NCBI RefSeq assembly: GCF_004360225.1
Contig: NZ_SNUA01000003.1
Coordinates: 355,934-419,933, forward strand
DNA length: 64,000 nt
Direction of reading: 5' to 3'
Source of the DNA: Alcanivorax sp. 24
Lineage (GTDB): Bacteria > Pseudomonadota > Gammaproteobacteria > Pseudomonadales > Alcanivoracaceae
The notes under the pieces were generated by a model. The model saw only the letters and a program-made list of their open reading frames with translations, was not told where the DNA came from and ran no database searches. Both the position numbers and the translations under genes were made by a program. Below are positions 25,550 to 34,665 of this stretch, in pieces (the first letter of the stretch is position 1; each line of letters opens with the position of its first letter).

Positions 25550-26386
25550 TCAGCGCCGTCCGCTGACCAGGTGGACCCGCGCGCCCATCCATACTTCGCC
25601 GTTGCTCACATGGGCGCGGAACCGCTCCGTCAGCCGTTCCCGGGCGGTCTGGCGCTGAGCCTCATCCGCCTCCGCCAGCCGCTCCGAGATGGCGAAACTG
25701 GACAAGGCGAAATCCGCCGCCGGTTCCGGCGCCAGTCCGCCCCCCACCGGCAACCGCCCGCGCCATTCCTCCACGTGCAGGCCACTGAAACCGGCGGCCG
25801 CCAGCAACGCCAGCAACGGATCGGGATCGCCGTACCGAAACGGTCCCGGCGCTCGCCAGTCCGGCTCCGGCAGATTCATCACCGCGGCCACCTCACGGCG
25901 CGCTCCGTCCATCCACAGATTGTCATCCGCCGGTCCCCAGACCGCGAAAGTGAAACCGCCGCCGGGTGTCAGCCAGTCCGCCAATCGCGCGAACGCCGCC
26001 GCCGGCTCAGCGAAGAACATAATGCCAAAGCGGGACACCAGTTGATCAAACCGGGGGAAGGGAAGATCGACAACGGTGACATCGGACTGCTCGAAGAGCA
26101 CCGGAGCGGCCGCGGCGGCCGCACGCTCACGGGCACTGGCCACCAGTTCCGGGGCGATATCGAAACCATAAACCTGGCTGCCGGCGGCCGCCCGTGCCGC
26201 GATGGCCAGGCTGGTGCCACCTCCTCCGGAACCGATATCGGCGATACGGCCGGGCCGGCTCAGATCCATGGCGTCCAGCAAGGGTCTGTCCACCGGTTTG
26301 AGCATGGCTTCGATGGCCCCCAACTGAGCCTGCCATTTACCGCCTCGCCCATTGGCCCAATCCCGGGATTGCAATGCATCGCTCAT
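25550..26386 (-). CDS. Class I SAM-dependent methyltransferase
   Basis: A 278-residue Rossmann-fold methyltransferase. Motif I is IADIGSGGGGTSLAI (about 48-62), and the acidic SAM-binding end of strand 2 is YGFDIAPE. Later motifs include LTPGGGFTFAVWG. GGGGAAG precedes the ATG. Substrate unrecognised: the small-molecule UbiE/Coq5-like subgroup is the closest match in style. It directly follows the decayed glutathione transferase gene. Confidence 0.8.
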   Translation of the reverse strand: MSDALQSRDWANGRGGKWQAQLGAIEAMLKPVDRPLLDAMDLSRPGRIADIGSGGGGTSLAIAARAAAGSQVYGFDIAPELVASARERAAAAAAPVLFEQSDVTVVDLPFPRFDQLVSRFGIMFFAEPAAAFARLADWLTPGGGFTFAVWGPADDNLWMDGARREVAAVMNLPEPDWRAPGPFRYGDPDPLLALLAAAGFSGLHVEEWRGRLPVGGGLAPEPAADFALSSFAISERLAEADEAQRQTARERLTERFRAHVSNGEVWMGARVHLVSGRR

Positions 26387-26399
26387 TCACTTCCCCTGC

Positions 26400-26972
26400 T
26401 TTTTCTGCCCGAAACCCGGGAGTGTGCCGACGCCGACCCACGCCATCCAATCGTTTTTACCGAGGGCCACCCCCGGCAAAACGAATACCCCCTTGTCCCG
26501 AGCCCGGCGGCGTTGGCTACGAAGCGGCTTCCCCCGCGGTGCCGCCCGCACCGCCGGAGTCGGCTGCGGATAATCCGGACGCCGGTGCGGCCGCTCGGCG
26601 AGATACCCTCCCGCGGTCTCCGCTAATGCCCTGTTGAATAACGGCGCCAGGCCGGCATGGAATTCACAGGTGACAAATTTGAACCGCTCCCGCAATCGCA
26701 CCCGCTCCCAGGTAGCGGCCGGCGATGCCAGCCCCTGCTCTGGTCGCGGATCCGCCAGGTACCGGACTATCAGTGCGCCTTCGGTCAGCACCCGCCCATC
26801 GTCCAGTTCCAGGGCGGCAACATAGCCCTTCGGATTGATGGTGAGAAAGTCGCGGCCGTCGGCGGTTTTCTTGGTGCGGATATCCACCAGAATCCGTTCA
26901 CTCGTGCAATACGATATGCGGCGACAAGGAGCAGGTACGCGGGGCGTCATACAGCTTCGTCGGGATCTCCAT
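26400..26972 (-). pseudogene. Decayed glutathione S-transferase gene
   Basis: Two frames are needed to recover a GstA-like protein. From ATG 26972 the frame reads KLYDAPRTCSLSPHIVLHE and then hits TGA at 26900-26898. A second frame continues ILVDIRTKKTADGRDFLTIN, PKGYVAALELDDGRVLTEGA and CEFHAGLAPLFN. The first segment is the glutathione-binding N-terminus, and NPKGYVAALELDDG is the cis-Pro/glutathione region. After about HAGLAPLFNRAL the C-terminal helical domain is no longer recognisable. A frameshifting deletion near 26898 plus C-terminal loss make it inactive. Confidence 0.75.
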
Positions 26973-27019
26973 CTACAGGGCGCATGGCTTCGTAGAGGGG
27001 AATACTGGAGCATGCCCGC

Positions 27020-27356
27020 GCCATGCGGGCCCATCCGGACACGATCCGTGCACTGGTCGATGACAGCCACGGCCTGCGCTGTGGACGTCTCCGCCTGGGC
27101 CGCTTTCCTTCGGTCATCTCGACGCTATCGAGGTGGTTTCCCAGGAAGGCACTGATGAACTCGCCCGCCGCGCCACCGCGCCGGGCATCACGCTGGCGAC
27201 GCAGCCGTTCATTCTCGCCACGGGCGGCTGCAAGGTGAACAGGCACAGCCTGTCTGCTCGGCACGGGGAGAAACGTTGCCGGCGGCACAGGCACTCCGGG
27301 AGCATCTGGCCGCCGCGATCCGAGCCGCGCCCCCGTCATCAGTAACGGCGCGGTGA
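27020..27356 (+). pseudogene. Gene remnant, possibly the C-terminal part of a LysR regulator
   Basis: Short stretches with coding character lie in different plus-strand frames: IEVVSQEGTDELARRA with ITLATQPFILAT near 27130-27225, and RGETLPAAQALREHLAAAIR ending at TGA 27354. The order (a 'GI.LATQPF' segment, then a short C-terminal helix) loosely recalls the LysR effector domain, and LysR genes often sit divergent to GST genes. At least one frameshift and no N-terminus are seen. The identity is a guess. Confidence 0.35.
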
Positions 27357-27360
27357 AGAA

Positions 27361-28932
27361 TTACCCTGGCATGCGCGTGGCGGCGTACTCGGCCAGGGCG
27401 GCGATGGTCTTGGACGGGTTCAATCCCAGCGCGCGGGGCACCATGGCGCCGTCCACCACATACAGGCCGGGATAGTGGAATACCGCGCCGGTGTGGTCCA
27501 CCACGCCCTGCTTGGGATCATCGGCCATGCCGCAGCCGCCCAACGGGTGCGGGGTTACCAGGTTCTTGAACCACTTCCAGGTGGCCGGCGTCATGCCTCG
27601 GCCACCGGTGGCTTCGGTCAACGCCAGATGGCGGTCGGCCAGCGCCTGCACCGCTTTCTCCGCCTTGCGATAATCCCACTTCAGCCGCAGCCGGTCCTTT
27701 TTCCAGGGCGCGTACCAGCGCCGTCCCAGACGGAAGCGGCCGCCGGGATCGTCCACCGCCTGGCCGAACCACGGCATCATACGCAGAAACGGGTTACTGT
27801 CCTCGCCATATTCAAGCATGGCCGTGGCCAGGCGGGTGCGTGCCAGACGCGGGTGCCGGGCGGTGTGTTCCAGCAGATTACCCAGCAAGTCCGGCAGGCC
27901 GCCGTCCTCCACCAGGTAGCGAGCGCCGTTGTCGCTGCCATCCAGGTAATCGATGGCGCTGGTGATGGTGGGGCCGCGAGTCGGCGCGATCTCGCGATCG
28001 GCATAGAGCGCCGGCGTGAAGAAGTCGCCGTTACAACTCCAGTTGCGTCCCAGTACCCGGCTCAACTTCGGCAAGGTGCGGTACTGATCACGGCAACGCA
28101 ACAGCAACTCGGTGGAACCGACACTGCCAGCGGCGACGATCACCCGGCCGGCGCGATAGCGGCGCCAGGCACCGGCCAGCAGATCACGCACGCCCACCTC
28201 GTAGCGGCCGTCTTCCAGCGGCCGTATCCAGCGCACGTGGTGCAACGGGCGAATATCGGCACCGTGCTGCTCCGCCCGTGCCAGATAGTTCAGGTCCAGA
28301 GTGTTCTTGGCGTTCACCGGACACCCCAGATCACAGTTGCCGCAATGCACGCAGGTGCCTTGCTCGCGGCCGTGGGCATTGGTCCAGGTTTTGCTGTGGC
28401 GATAGTCGTAAGCGTCATCGAGGCCGGCATGCCAGTCCGGATCGAACTGGATCGCCTGCGGCACCACTTTGAAGCGGCCACCGTGACCGAGCTTCTCCGC
28501 CGCCTCGTGCATCAGGCGGGTGCGCGGCGTCCACTGATTGTCCGGCAGCGACTGCACCCCCATCATTTGGCCGACGGTGTGGTAATGGCGGCTCAATTGC
28601 GGGAAACGAATGGCTTCCGGCCAGCCCTGTTCGAACATCTCCGGGCGAGCATCCAGGCTGACGTTGGCATAGATCAGCGAGCCGCCGCCCACGCCCGCGC
28701 CCATGGCGATGCTCATGTCACCGAAGTAGCGGAAGTCGAGCCAACCGTTCTGATGTTCGGGCTCGTCCTCATCCCATAGCCAGTTGTCCTGGCTGACACT
28801 GGGGTAGTCCCGTGACTGCCAGCGGCGCCCCCGCTCCAGCACCACTACCCGTTCCCCGCGTTCCGCCAGCCGGCAGGCCATCACCGACCCACCGAACCCA
28901 CTGCCGATAATCAGTGTCGCCACTGTTTCCAT
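27361..28932 (-). CDS. GMC-type FAD oxidoreductase (cholesterol-oxidase-like)
   Basis: A 523-residue flavoprotein. The FAD-binding motif IIGSGFGGSVMACRLAERG is at the N-terminus, and the GMC C-terminal signature is HPLGGCGMADDP, followed by DGAMVPRALGLNPSKTIAAL. A cysteine cluster (CVHCGNCDLGCP, about residues 205-216) is unusual for an oxidase but occurs in dehydrogenases of this family. The start at ATG 28932 has GGGGG upstream; the frame from 28974 is less likely. The likely substrate is a sterol or long-chain alcohol. No signal peptide. Confidence 0.83.
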   Translation of the reverse strand: METVATLIIGSGFGGSVMACRLAERGERVVVLERGRRWQSRDYPSVSQDNWLWDEDEPEHQNGWLDFRYFGDMSIAMGAGVGGGSLIYANVSLDARPEMFEQGWPEAIRFPQLSRHYHTVGQMMGVQSLPDNQWTPRTRLMHEAAEKLGHGGRFKVVPQAIQFDPDWHAGLDDAYDYRHSKTWTNAHGREQGTCVHCGNCDLGCPVNAKNTLDLNYLARAEQHGADIRPLHHVRWIRPLEDGRYEVGVRDLLAGAWRRYRAGRVIVAAGSVGSTELLLRCRDQYRTLPKLSRVLGRNWSCNGDFFTPALYADREIAPTRGPTITSAIDYLDGSDNGARYLVEDGGLPDLLGNLLEHTARHPRLARTRLATAMLEYGEDSNPFLRMMPWFGQAVDDPGGRFRLGRRWYAPWKKDRLRLKWDYRKAEKAVQALADRHLALTEATGGRGMTPATWKWFKNLVTPHPLGGCGMADDPKQGVVDHTGAVFHYPGLYVVDGAMVPRALGLNPSKTIAALAEYAATRMPG

Positions 28933-28979
28933 GGCGCTTCCCCCCTGCTCCGTTCCCAACCCGGACCGCCGCAAAAGCC

Positions 28980-28996
28980 GCGCGACCGTGTCGCGC
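28980..28996. promoter_or_regulatory. Candidate operator palindrome upstream of the GMC gene
   Basis: GCGCGAC, a 3-bp centre and GTCGCGC form a perfect 7-3-7 palindrome 48 bp upstream of the GMC start codon. It could be an operator. No regulator gene for it is recognised next door. Confidence 0.35.
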
Positions 28997-29133
28997 CCCC
29001 AGGCAATGACAAAGAGTCCGTTTTATTCCCTATGCTTTTCAAACACTTGCATGATGGATTGAAAGTAAATTCCTGTCCATCCGCGGTGCTATGTATTATC
29101 CTTCGCGCATCTCAGCCCCGCCAGCTTTTCATC

Positions 29134-29358
29134 ATGGAACAGATCGATTTCGTCGACCAGCAGCAGAACCTCCCGACCACGCCGAAACGGGCACCGCGCA
29201 TGCGCCGTACCGGTTCAGTGCGGGCCGGACACCGACGCCTCACCGCCGACATTCCCGCGGATCTGCACAAGCGCCTGAAGATGCAGGCCCTGCGCGAGGA
29301 TCGTTCGGTTACCGATCTGATCGTTCACGCGGCGGAATATTATTTGCGGAAGGTCTAA
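29134..29358 (+). CDS. Ribbon-helix-helix DNA-binding protein (ParG/CopG-like)
   Basis: A 74-residue protein with a flexible basic N-terminus (TPKRAPRMRRTGSVRAG) and a C-terminal RHH fold: strand RLTADIP, helix ADLHKRLKMQALRED and helix SVTDLIVHAAEYYLRK. This layout matches ParG-type centromere-binding proteins and small repressors. No parA or toxin gene is adjacent. A TATTAT -10-like box lies at 29094-29099. The initiation site is weak; in-frame codons extend upstream to 29032 without better support. Confidence 0.7.
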   Translation: MEQIDFVDQQQNLPTTPKRAPRMRRTGSVRAGHRRLTADIPADLHKRLKMQALREDRSVTDLIVHAAEYYLRKV

Positions 29359-29398
29359 ACAGGGTCGCGTCCCATGGCACATGGGCCCCTGTAATTCG

Positions 29399-29555
29399 CT
29401 GGCACGCTTACACGCAAGCACGCTTGCACGCTAAATCCAAAACCCAGTAGCCAGTCCTGAAAACATGCTGGCCCACCCTTCACTTGTTAAGCAATCAGCC
29501 CTTTCCGCATGGCTACTGGGCTGGCAAGCATGGCGTGCTTGCGTGTCCTATGCCA
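29399..29555. repeat. 'cacgc' palindromic repeat H1
   Basis: The left side has GGCACGCTTACACGCAAGCA and TTGCACGCTAAA, and the right side GCATGGCGTGCTTGCGTGTC. A second inner pair, CCCAGTAGCCA (about 29443) and TGGCTACTGGG (about 29511), is perfectly complementary. It shares the ACACGC / GCGTG core with five other sites in the window. The interval 29359-29657 holds nothing else apart from the start region of the next gene. Confidence 0.7.
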
Positions 29556-29657
29556 GCGCCTTATCCCCGCCTTCACCAAACCGTCAACAATCCGTCACCG
29601 ATCCGTCCTTGCTCATTCCTTAGCCTGCCGTGGAATCGGACAAGCGGAGGGACAATC

Positions 29658-30770
29658 ATGGACGCGGATCTCTTTGTACTCGCCCTGGCGGTGCTGTTCG
29701 CCTTGAGCTACCGGCTACTGTTCCGTGCTCTGCCCCGGGAGCGCTGGCAATTCGTTGCCTGCCTGCCGTTGGCGAAAAACCGGGACGGCACCTGGCGCAC
29801 GCTGAATCTCACCTATTATGGGCTGTTCACCGGTCTGGCCGGCGGCTTTGGCGTCGCCGCGTTCGTGTTGCTCACCGCCGCTTCCGGCGTCCCGCTGGGC
29901 ATTTCACTGGGACTGACCGCCGGAATCCTGGCAATCTGTCTGCCGGCGGCCAAGCTGATCGCCACGGTGGTGGAAAAGAATCGCCACGGCTTTACCGTGG
30001 GGGGCGCCAGTTTCGTCGGTATCCTGCTGGCGCCGCTGCTGCTCTGGGGTGCCGATGAAGTGTCCCGGCAATGGTGGCAAGAGCCGTTGCCGGTGATGCC
30101 ACTGCTGGCCGCCATGACCATCGCCTATGTGCTTGGCGAAGGTATCGGCCGGCTCGCCTGTATCAGCTTCGGCTGCTGTTACGGGAAATCCCTGGAGCAC
30201 GCGCCGGCCTGGGCCCGGCGTTGTTTCGCCGGCCTGCACCATGTCTTTCACGGCTTCACCAAGAAGATCGCCTTCGCCGGGAACATGGAAGCGGTGCGGG
30301 TCATTCCGATCCAGGCCCTCACCTGCGTGTTCCACACCCTGCTGGCATTGGCGGGCATGGCCTTGTACTTCCACGGACTCTATGCCATCGCCTTCGCTCT
30401 GACACTGACCGGCGGACAATCGTGGCGGGTGTACTCGGAGTTTTTACGGGCGGATTTCCGTGGCGGCAAGCGCTTTACGGTTTACCAGACCATGGCCAGC
30501 CTGGCGGCGCTCTACGGCCTGCTGATCAGCGCGCTGCTACCGGGCGGCGACACTGTTGTGCCGGTATTGAGCGCCGGTCTGACCACCCTGTGGCAGCCGG
30601 GTATGATTCTCTGCCTGCAGTTAGTGACGGTGGGCATGTTCCTGTTTTCCGGCACCAGCACCATCACCACCGGGGAGCTGCGCTTCGGGCTGGCGCCGGA
30701 CTGGCGCGGACAGGCCGGTTGCGATAGCGAGGCCGAGCCGCCCCTGGCTACACCAGCGCGGCGGCCTTGA
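29658..30770 (+). CDS. Lgt-like multi-spanning membrane protein
   Basis: A 370-residue protein with about nine membrane helices. Two segments recall prolipoprotein diacylglyceryl transferase: KNRHGFTVGGASFVGILL (residues 107-124), in place of the Lgt HGG region, and EGIGRLACISFGCCYGKS (161-178), in place of the Lgt signature GRLGNF. Cysteines replace the usual Asn and Phe, as in divergent Lgt paralogues. GGAGG lies 7 nt before ATG 29658. The enzyme may transfer a lipid group to an unknown acceptor. Its 3' end overlaps the facing modC by 23 bp. Confidence 0.65.
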   Translation: MDADLFVLALAVLFALSYRLLFRALPRERWQFVACLPLAKNRDGTWRTLNLTYYGLFTGLAGGFGVAAFVLLTAASGVPLGISLGLTAGILAICLPAAKLIATVVEKNRHGFTVGGASFVGILLAPLLLWGADEVSRQWWQEPLPVMPLLAAMTIAYVLGEGIGRLACISFGCCYGKSLEHAPAWARRCFAGLHHVFHGFTKKIAFAGNMEAVRVIPIQALTCVFHTLLALAGMALYFHGLYAIAFALTLTGGQSWRVYSEFLRADFRGGKRFTVYQTMASLAALYGLLISALLPGGDTVVPVLSAGLTTLWQPGMILCLQLVTVGMFLFSGTSTITTGELRFGLAPDWRGQAGCDSEAEPPLATPARRP

Positions 30771-31794
30771 TCTGGGCATGGACCCGGCTCCCCGGAGCCA
30801 GTCGCAGCCGGTCCCGGGAATAGCTGGACAGACGCGCCAGCAACCACTGCTGTTCACATCGCAGCCGCACCAGACACTGCCCCTCGGGCAGTGTCCGTAC
30901 ATCGTCGACAATGGCCGGCAGGATATTCAGCACGCTGGAATCGCTGGCCGGCGACAACGTCAAACTCACGTCCCGCGCCGCCACCCGCAGACGCGGTGTG
31001 TCACCGCCGGGCCCGGAGGCCGGCACTCTCATCTCGCTGGCACCCAGCGCCAATACCAACAGATGATGCTCCGGTTCATAACGCAGATGCCGGGTGCGCA
31101 GCACCACCGCCGCGTCCCGGTGCTCCGCCAGCGGTGAGCCGGGGCCAGCCAGCACATCGTTGACCTCGCCCTGCGCCGCCAGGGCACCGTCGCGCAACCA
31201 CCAGAGGTGCTCCCCCAATGTCAGAACCTCGTCCAAATGGTGGCTGACATACAGAACCGGAATGGTCTTCGCTACCTGGCCAATCACCGCCATCAGCGTC
31301 TGACGCCGGGCCTGATCCAGGGCCGCCAGAGGCTCATCCAGCAGCAGCAACCGTGGCGCGCTCAACAGTGCCCGTCCCAACGCCACACGGCTGGCCTCGC
31401 CACCGGAAAGCCCCTGTACCCGGCGCGACAGCAACGGCGCCAAGGACAGCAGTTCCAGGACTTCTTCCCAACGCTCAGCCGACACCGGTGCCCGCCGCGC
31501 GGCGTAGCGGAGATTGCCGATGACGTCCAGGTGTGGAAACAGCGCGGGTTTTTGCAACATCAGGCCCACCGGCCGGCGATGGGCCAGCAGCGTTCCGGCA
31601 CGACCCTGCCAACGTTCACCGTCGAATTCAATCCGTCCCTGGCAAGGCTCAAGACCCGCCACCGCCCGCAACAGGCTGCTTTTGCCGGCCCCGGACTCTC
31701 CGAACAGGATGGTCACGCCACGCTCCGGCAACGTCCCCTGCACGGAAAGCTCAAAAGCGCCGCGACGAAGGGCGATATCCAGGCACAGACTCAT
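30748..31794 (-). CDS. modC: Molybdate ABC transporter ATP-binding protein
   Basis: A 348-residue ModC. Walker A is GESGAGKSS, the signature motif is LSGGEASRVALGRALL and Walker B is LLLLDEPLAALD. The C-terminal part (about 285-348) is a MOP/TOBE domain that binds oxyanion. It powers molybdate uptake at the inner membrane through ModB. ATG 31794 overlaps the modB stop (ATGA), so the frame from 31836 is not used. Last gene of the bolA-trhO-modABC run. Confidence 0.93.
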   Translation of the reverse strand: MSLCLDIALRRGAFELSVQGTLPERGVTILFGESGAGKSSLLRAVAGLEPCQGRIEFDGERWQGRAGTLLAHRRPVGLMLQKPALFPHLDVIGNLRYAARRAPVSAERWEEVLELLSLAPLLSRRVQGLSGGEASRVALGRALLSAPRLLLLDEPLAALDQARRQTLMAVIGQVAKTIPVLYVSHHLDEVLTLGEHLWWLRDGALAAQGEVNDVLAGPGSPLAEHRDAAVVLRTRHLRYEPEHHLLVLALGASEMRVPASGPGGDTPRLRVAARDVSLTLSPASDSSVLNILPAIVDDVRTLPEGQCLVRLRCEQQWLLARLSSYSRDRLRLAPGSRVHAQIKAAALV

Positions 31795-32471
31795 AGCGGC
31801 CCCCGCGCCTTCTTCTGCCAGCGGAACACCGCCCACAGCAGCGCCAGCGACATCACCACCAGCACCAGCGCCAAACGCTGGGCACTGGCGTAATCCCCGG
31901 CCTCCACATGCTCATACAGCGCCACCGAGGCGACCCGGGTCTCGCCGGCAATGCTGCCGCCGATCATCAGCACCACCCCGAACTCTCCCAGGGTATGGGC
32001 GAAGCCGAGCACCGCGGCGGACAGGTAACCCGGGCGCGCCAATGGCAGCACCACGGAGAAGAAGCGGTCGAGAGGACTGGCGCCGGCGGCGGCGGCCATG
32101 TCCAGAACGTCGTTATCTATGGCGGCGAACGCATTCTTTAACGGCTGCAGCACGAACGGCAGTGAATAGACCACGGAACCGATCACCAGACCGGCGAAGG
32201 AGAACGCCAATCCCGGCCGATTCAGCAAGGGACCAAGCCAGCCGCCGGGACCATCCGGACCAAGAAACAGCAGCAGATAAAAGCCCAGCACCGTGGGTGG
32301 CAGCACCAGCGGCAACGCCAGCAGCGATTCCAGCAGGGCCTGACCGGGACGGAAACGCCGGGCCAGCCACCAGGCCAGCGGTGTGCACAGCAGCAACAGG
32401 ATAACGGTGGTGATCAGAGCCAGTTTGACACTCACCCATAATGCCAGAGCGTCACCGGCCGCCAGCATCAA
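31791..32471 (-). CDS. modB: Molybdate ABC transporter permease
   Basis: A 226-residue permease with about five helices and the EAA loop (DMAAAAGASPLDRFFSVVLP) that docks on ModC. LPLVLPPTVLGFYLL is a typical ModB helix. Both ends overlap the neighbours by 4 bp (ATGA). Forms the membrane channel for molybdate delivered by ModA. Confidence 0.93.
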   Translation of the reverse strand: MMLAAGDALALWVSVKLALITTVILLLLCTPLAWWLARRFRPGQALLESLLALPLVLPPTVLGFYLLLFLGPDGPGGWLGPLLNRPGLAFSFAGLVIGSVVYSLPFVLQPLKNAFAAIDNDVLDMAAAAGASPLDRFFSVVLPLARPGYLSAAVLGFAHTLGEFGVVLMIGGSIAGETRVASVALYEHVEAGDYASAQRLALVLVVMSLALLWAVFRWQKKARGPL

Positions 32472-33196
32472 GGCGTCTCCAAGCGATACCCGGCCGCGTC
32501 GATCCGTTGCCGGGCGGCGTCACTGAACAGGAAATCATAGAAAGCGCGGGCCGCGGGCCGGTCATCCAGCAGCACCGCCTGTTGGCGAATAGCCGGATAG
32601 GACTCCATCGGCGGCAACCAGAGACTGCCGCCGGCGTCCTTTACCTGGGACAGGGCCACGAATCCGGCCCGGGCGGCGCCGCTGTGGATGAACTGAAAGG
32701 TCTGCCCCACGTTCTCGCCACGCACCAGAGTGACGGACTCCGGCAGCGCCATGGTGGCCAGCACCGCCTCGGCGGCAGCCCCGTAAGGCGCGGTACGGGC
32801 GTTGGCCAGCGCCAGCGGCGTCAGTTCGCCGCCCCGCAGTGCTTCCGGTCCCAGAGTCAGCCCCGGCTCCCGGCTCCACAGTGCCAGCACGCCCAGCGCA
32901 TAGGTACGGCGGCTGCCGGCGACAATGCCCTGCTGCTGCTCCAATTGACGCGGGCGGGCCTCATCGGCGGCGAGGAACAAGTCCAGCGGCGCGCCCTGCC
33001 GTATCTGTGCATAAAGCTTGCCGGTGGAGCCCACGCTGACGGCCACCTCGGCCCCGGTGTGCCGGGATTGGTAATCCGCCACCAGCTGCCGCATGGGACC
33101 GGCGAAATTGGCGGCCACCGCCACCCGCACCGGCGCTTCCGGCCACGCCAGTAGCGGAAGCACCATCAGCAAAGCACAGCAGGCGAAGCGGACCAT
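32468..33196 (-). CDS. modA: Periplasmic molybdate-binding protein
   Basis: A 242-residue solute-binding protein with a signal peptide (RFACCALLMVLPLLAWPEA). Binding segments typical of ModA are AVAANFAGPM near the new N-terminus, SVGSTGKLYAQI and APLDLFLAADE. ATG 33196 has GGAG 6 nt upstream and lies only 11 bp after the trhO stop, so it is probably co-transcribed with trhO. No ModE box was recognised in the short gap. Confidence 0.92.
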   Translation of the reverse strand: MVRFACCALLMVLPLLAWPEAPVRVAVAANFAGPMRQLVADYQSRHTGAEVAVSVGSTGKLYAQIRQGAPLDLFLAADEARPRQLEQQQGIVAGSRRTYALGVLALWSREPGLTLGPEALRGGELTPLALANARTAPYGAAAEAVLATMALPESVTLVRGENVGQTFQFIHSGAARAGFVALSQVKDAGGSLWLPPMESYPAIRQQAVLLDDRPAARAFYDFLFSDAARQRIDAAGYRLETP

Positions 33197-33207
33197 GCCG
33201 GTCTCCG

Positions 33208-34143
33208 TTAATGTGATCCGGACTCCCGGGGATTTTGTCCAAGATGGGCTTCGCCACGTTGGCGGGACAGTTCGATCTGACGCTGCCGCTCGGCGAAGCG
33301 GGCTTTCTGATCCGCCGTGGATTCGTGATAGCAACGCGGGCAAGACACCCCCGGCTCGTACATCGGGGACAGTTTGTCCTGATCCGAGATCGGCCGGCGG
33401 CAGGCATGGCACTGTTGATACTGGCCAGGCTTCAGGTCGTGATCGACGGTGACCCGCTCATCGAACACGAAGCATTCGCCCTGCCACAATGACTCGTCCC
33501 TGGGCACGTCTTCCAGGTATTTGAGGATCCCGCCCTTGAGGTGATAAACCTCCTCGAAGCCTTGCTGGCGCAGATAGGCGGTGGATTTTTCACAGCGGAT
33601 GCCGCCGGTGCAGAACATCGCCACCCGCTTGTGGCGGGCCGGGTCCAGATTTTCACGCACATAATCCGGAAACTCACGGAACGCCTTGGTGTGAGGATTG
33701 ATCGCGCCGGCGAAGGTGCCTACTTCGAACTCGTAGTCGTTGCGGGTATCGATCACCAGAGTTTCCGGATCGGCGATCACCCGGTTCCAGTCCTCCGCCT
33801 CCAGATAGGTGCCACGTTCGGCATCCGGATCCAGGTCCTCCACGCCCATGGTGACGATCTCTTTCTTGAGCTTCACCTTGGTGCGCAGGAACGGCGGCTC
33901 GTGGGTATAGGATTCCTTGTACTCCAACCCCTGAAAACGGCCGTCCGCCGCCAACCAGGCCAGCACCGCGTCAACGCCCTCACGGCTGCCGGCGATGGTG
34001 CCGTTAATGCCTTCCCGGGCCAACAGCAAGGTGCCGCGCACGCCGGCTTCGGTCATGCACGCCAGCAGCGGCTCACGCAGGTTCTGATAATCGTCGAGAC
34101 GGGTAAAGCGGTACAACGCCGCCACCACGATGACATCGTTCAT
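33208..34143 (-). CDS. trhO: tRNA U34 hydroxylase TrhO (rhodanese family, YceA)
   Basis: A 311-residue protein that uses oxygen to make 5-hydroxyuridine at tRNA position 34. It has an N-terminal acylphosphatase-like domain (to about residue 95), a central rhodanese domain with [11 protein letters not shown] (Cys178, Cys184), and a C-terminal cysteine-rich stretch ([19 protein letters not shown]) that may bind metal. The start overlaps the bolA stop by 4 bp (ATGA). Confidence 0.92.
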   Translation of the reverse strand: MNDVIVVAALYRFTRLDDYQNLREPLLACMTEAGVRGTLLLAREGINGTIAGSREGVDAVLAWLAADGRFQGLEYKESYTHEPPFLRTKVKLKKEIVTMGVEDLDPDAERGTYLEAEDWNRVIADPETLVIDTRNDYEFEVGTFAGAINPHTKAFREFPDYVRENLDPARHKRVAMFCTGGIRCEKSTAYLRQQGFEEVYHLKGGILKYLEDVPRDESLWQGECFVFDERVTVDHDLKPGQYQQCHACRRPISDQDKLSPMYEPGVSCPRCYHESTADQKARFAERQRQIELSRQRGEAHLGQNPRESGSH

Positions 34144-34472
34144 CGACTGAACTCCGGATCATGTTTGCTGCCGCCACGGCAATCCGGCGAGGCCGTCACC
34201 TCGCCGCCGCGGGCGTCCCATTCCTCGGGCGTGAACAAATGCAGGGCCAGTGCATGCACCGGACCAGCCAATTCCTCGGACAGTATCGCGTAGATCGCCT
34301 GATGACGGCGCACCGGCATCTTGCCGGCGAACGACTCGGACACCACCGTCAGTTTGAAGTGGGTTTCCGAGTCGGGCGGCACGTTGTGACGGTGGCTTTC
34401 GTTCTCCACCATGACATGGACCACCGGCATGGCGTCGCGGATTTTGCGCTCAATGGCTTGAGCCACGCTCAT
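34140..34472 (-). CDS. bolA: BolA family protein
   Basis: A 110-residue BolA. The class II KH-like fold is marked by [28 protein letters not shown] and [11 protein letters not shown], with the conserved His residues that share a [2Fe-2S] cluster with monothiol glutaredoxins. GGAGA precedes the ATG. First gene of a five-gene run with trhO and modABC. A role in Fe-S trafficking or stress morphology is known for the family. Confidence 0.92.
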   Translation of the reverse strand: MSVAQAIERKIRDAMPVVHVMVENESHRHNVPPDSETHFKLTVVSESFAGKMPVRRHQAIYAILSEELAGPVHALALHLFTPEEWDARGGEVTASPDCRGGSKHDPEFSR

Positions 34473-34545
34473 ACTGCTCTCCGTGGAATCGGGTTTGGGG
34501 ACGCTATTCTACGGTTTTAGTGATCATTTTGCAGTCTTTGCCGAT

Positions 34546-34663
34546 AACCCGCTTGCACGCAACACGCCCGCACGCTTACACGCAAAATCAAAGGAGCGCC
34601 CGGGCAAGCCCGGGGTAACAATGTGTTTTCCAAGCGTGCCAGCGTGTTGCGTGCAAGCGGGTT
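34546..34663. repeat. 'cacgc' palindromic repeat H2
   Basis: The left arm 34546-34577 (AACCCGCTTGCACGCAACAC...) pairs with the right arm 34632-34662 with few mismatches. An inner hairpin GCGCCCGGGCAAGCCCGGGG lies near 34595. It lies between bolA and the end of the esterase gene. Confidence 0.8.
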
Positions 34664-34665
34664 TG

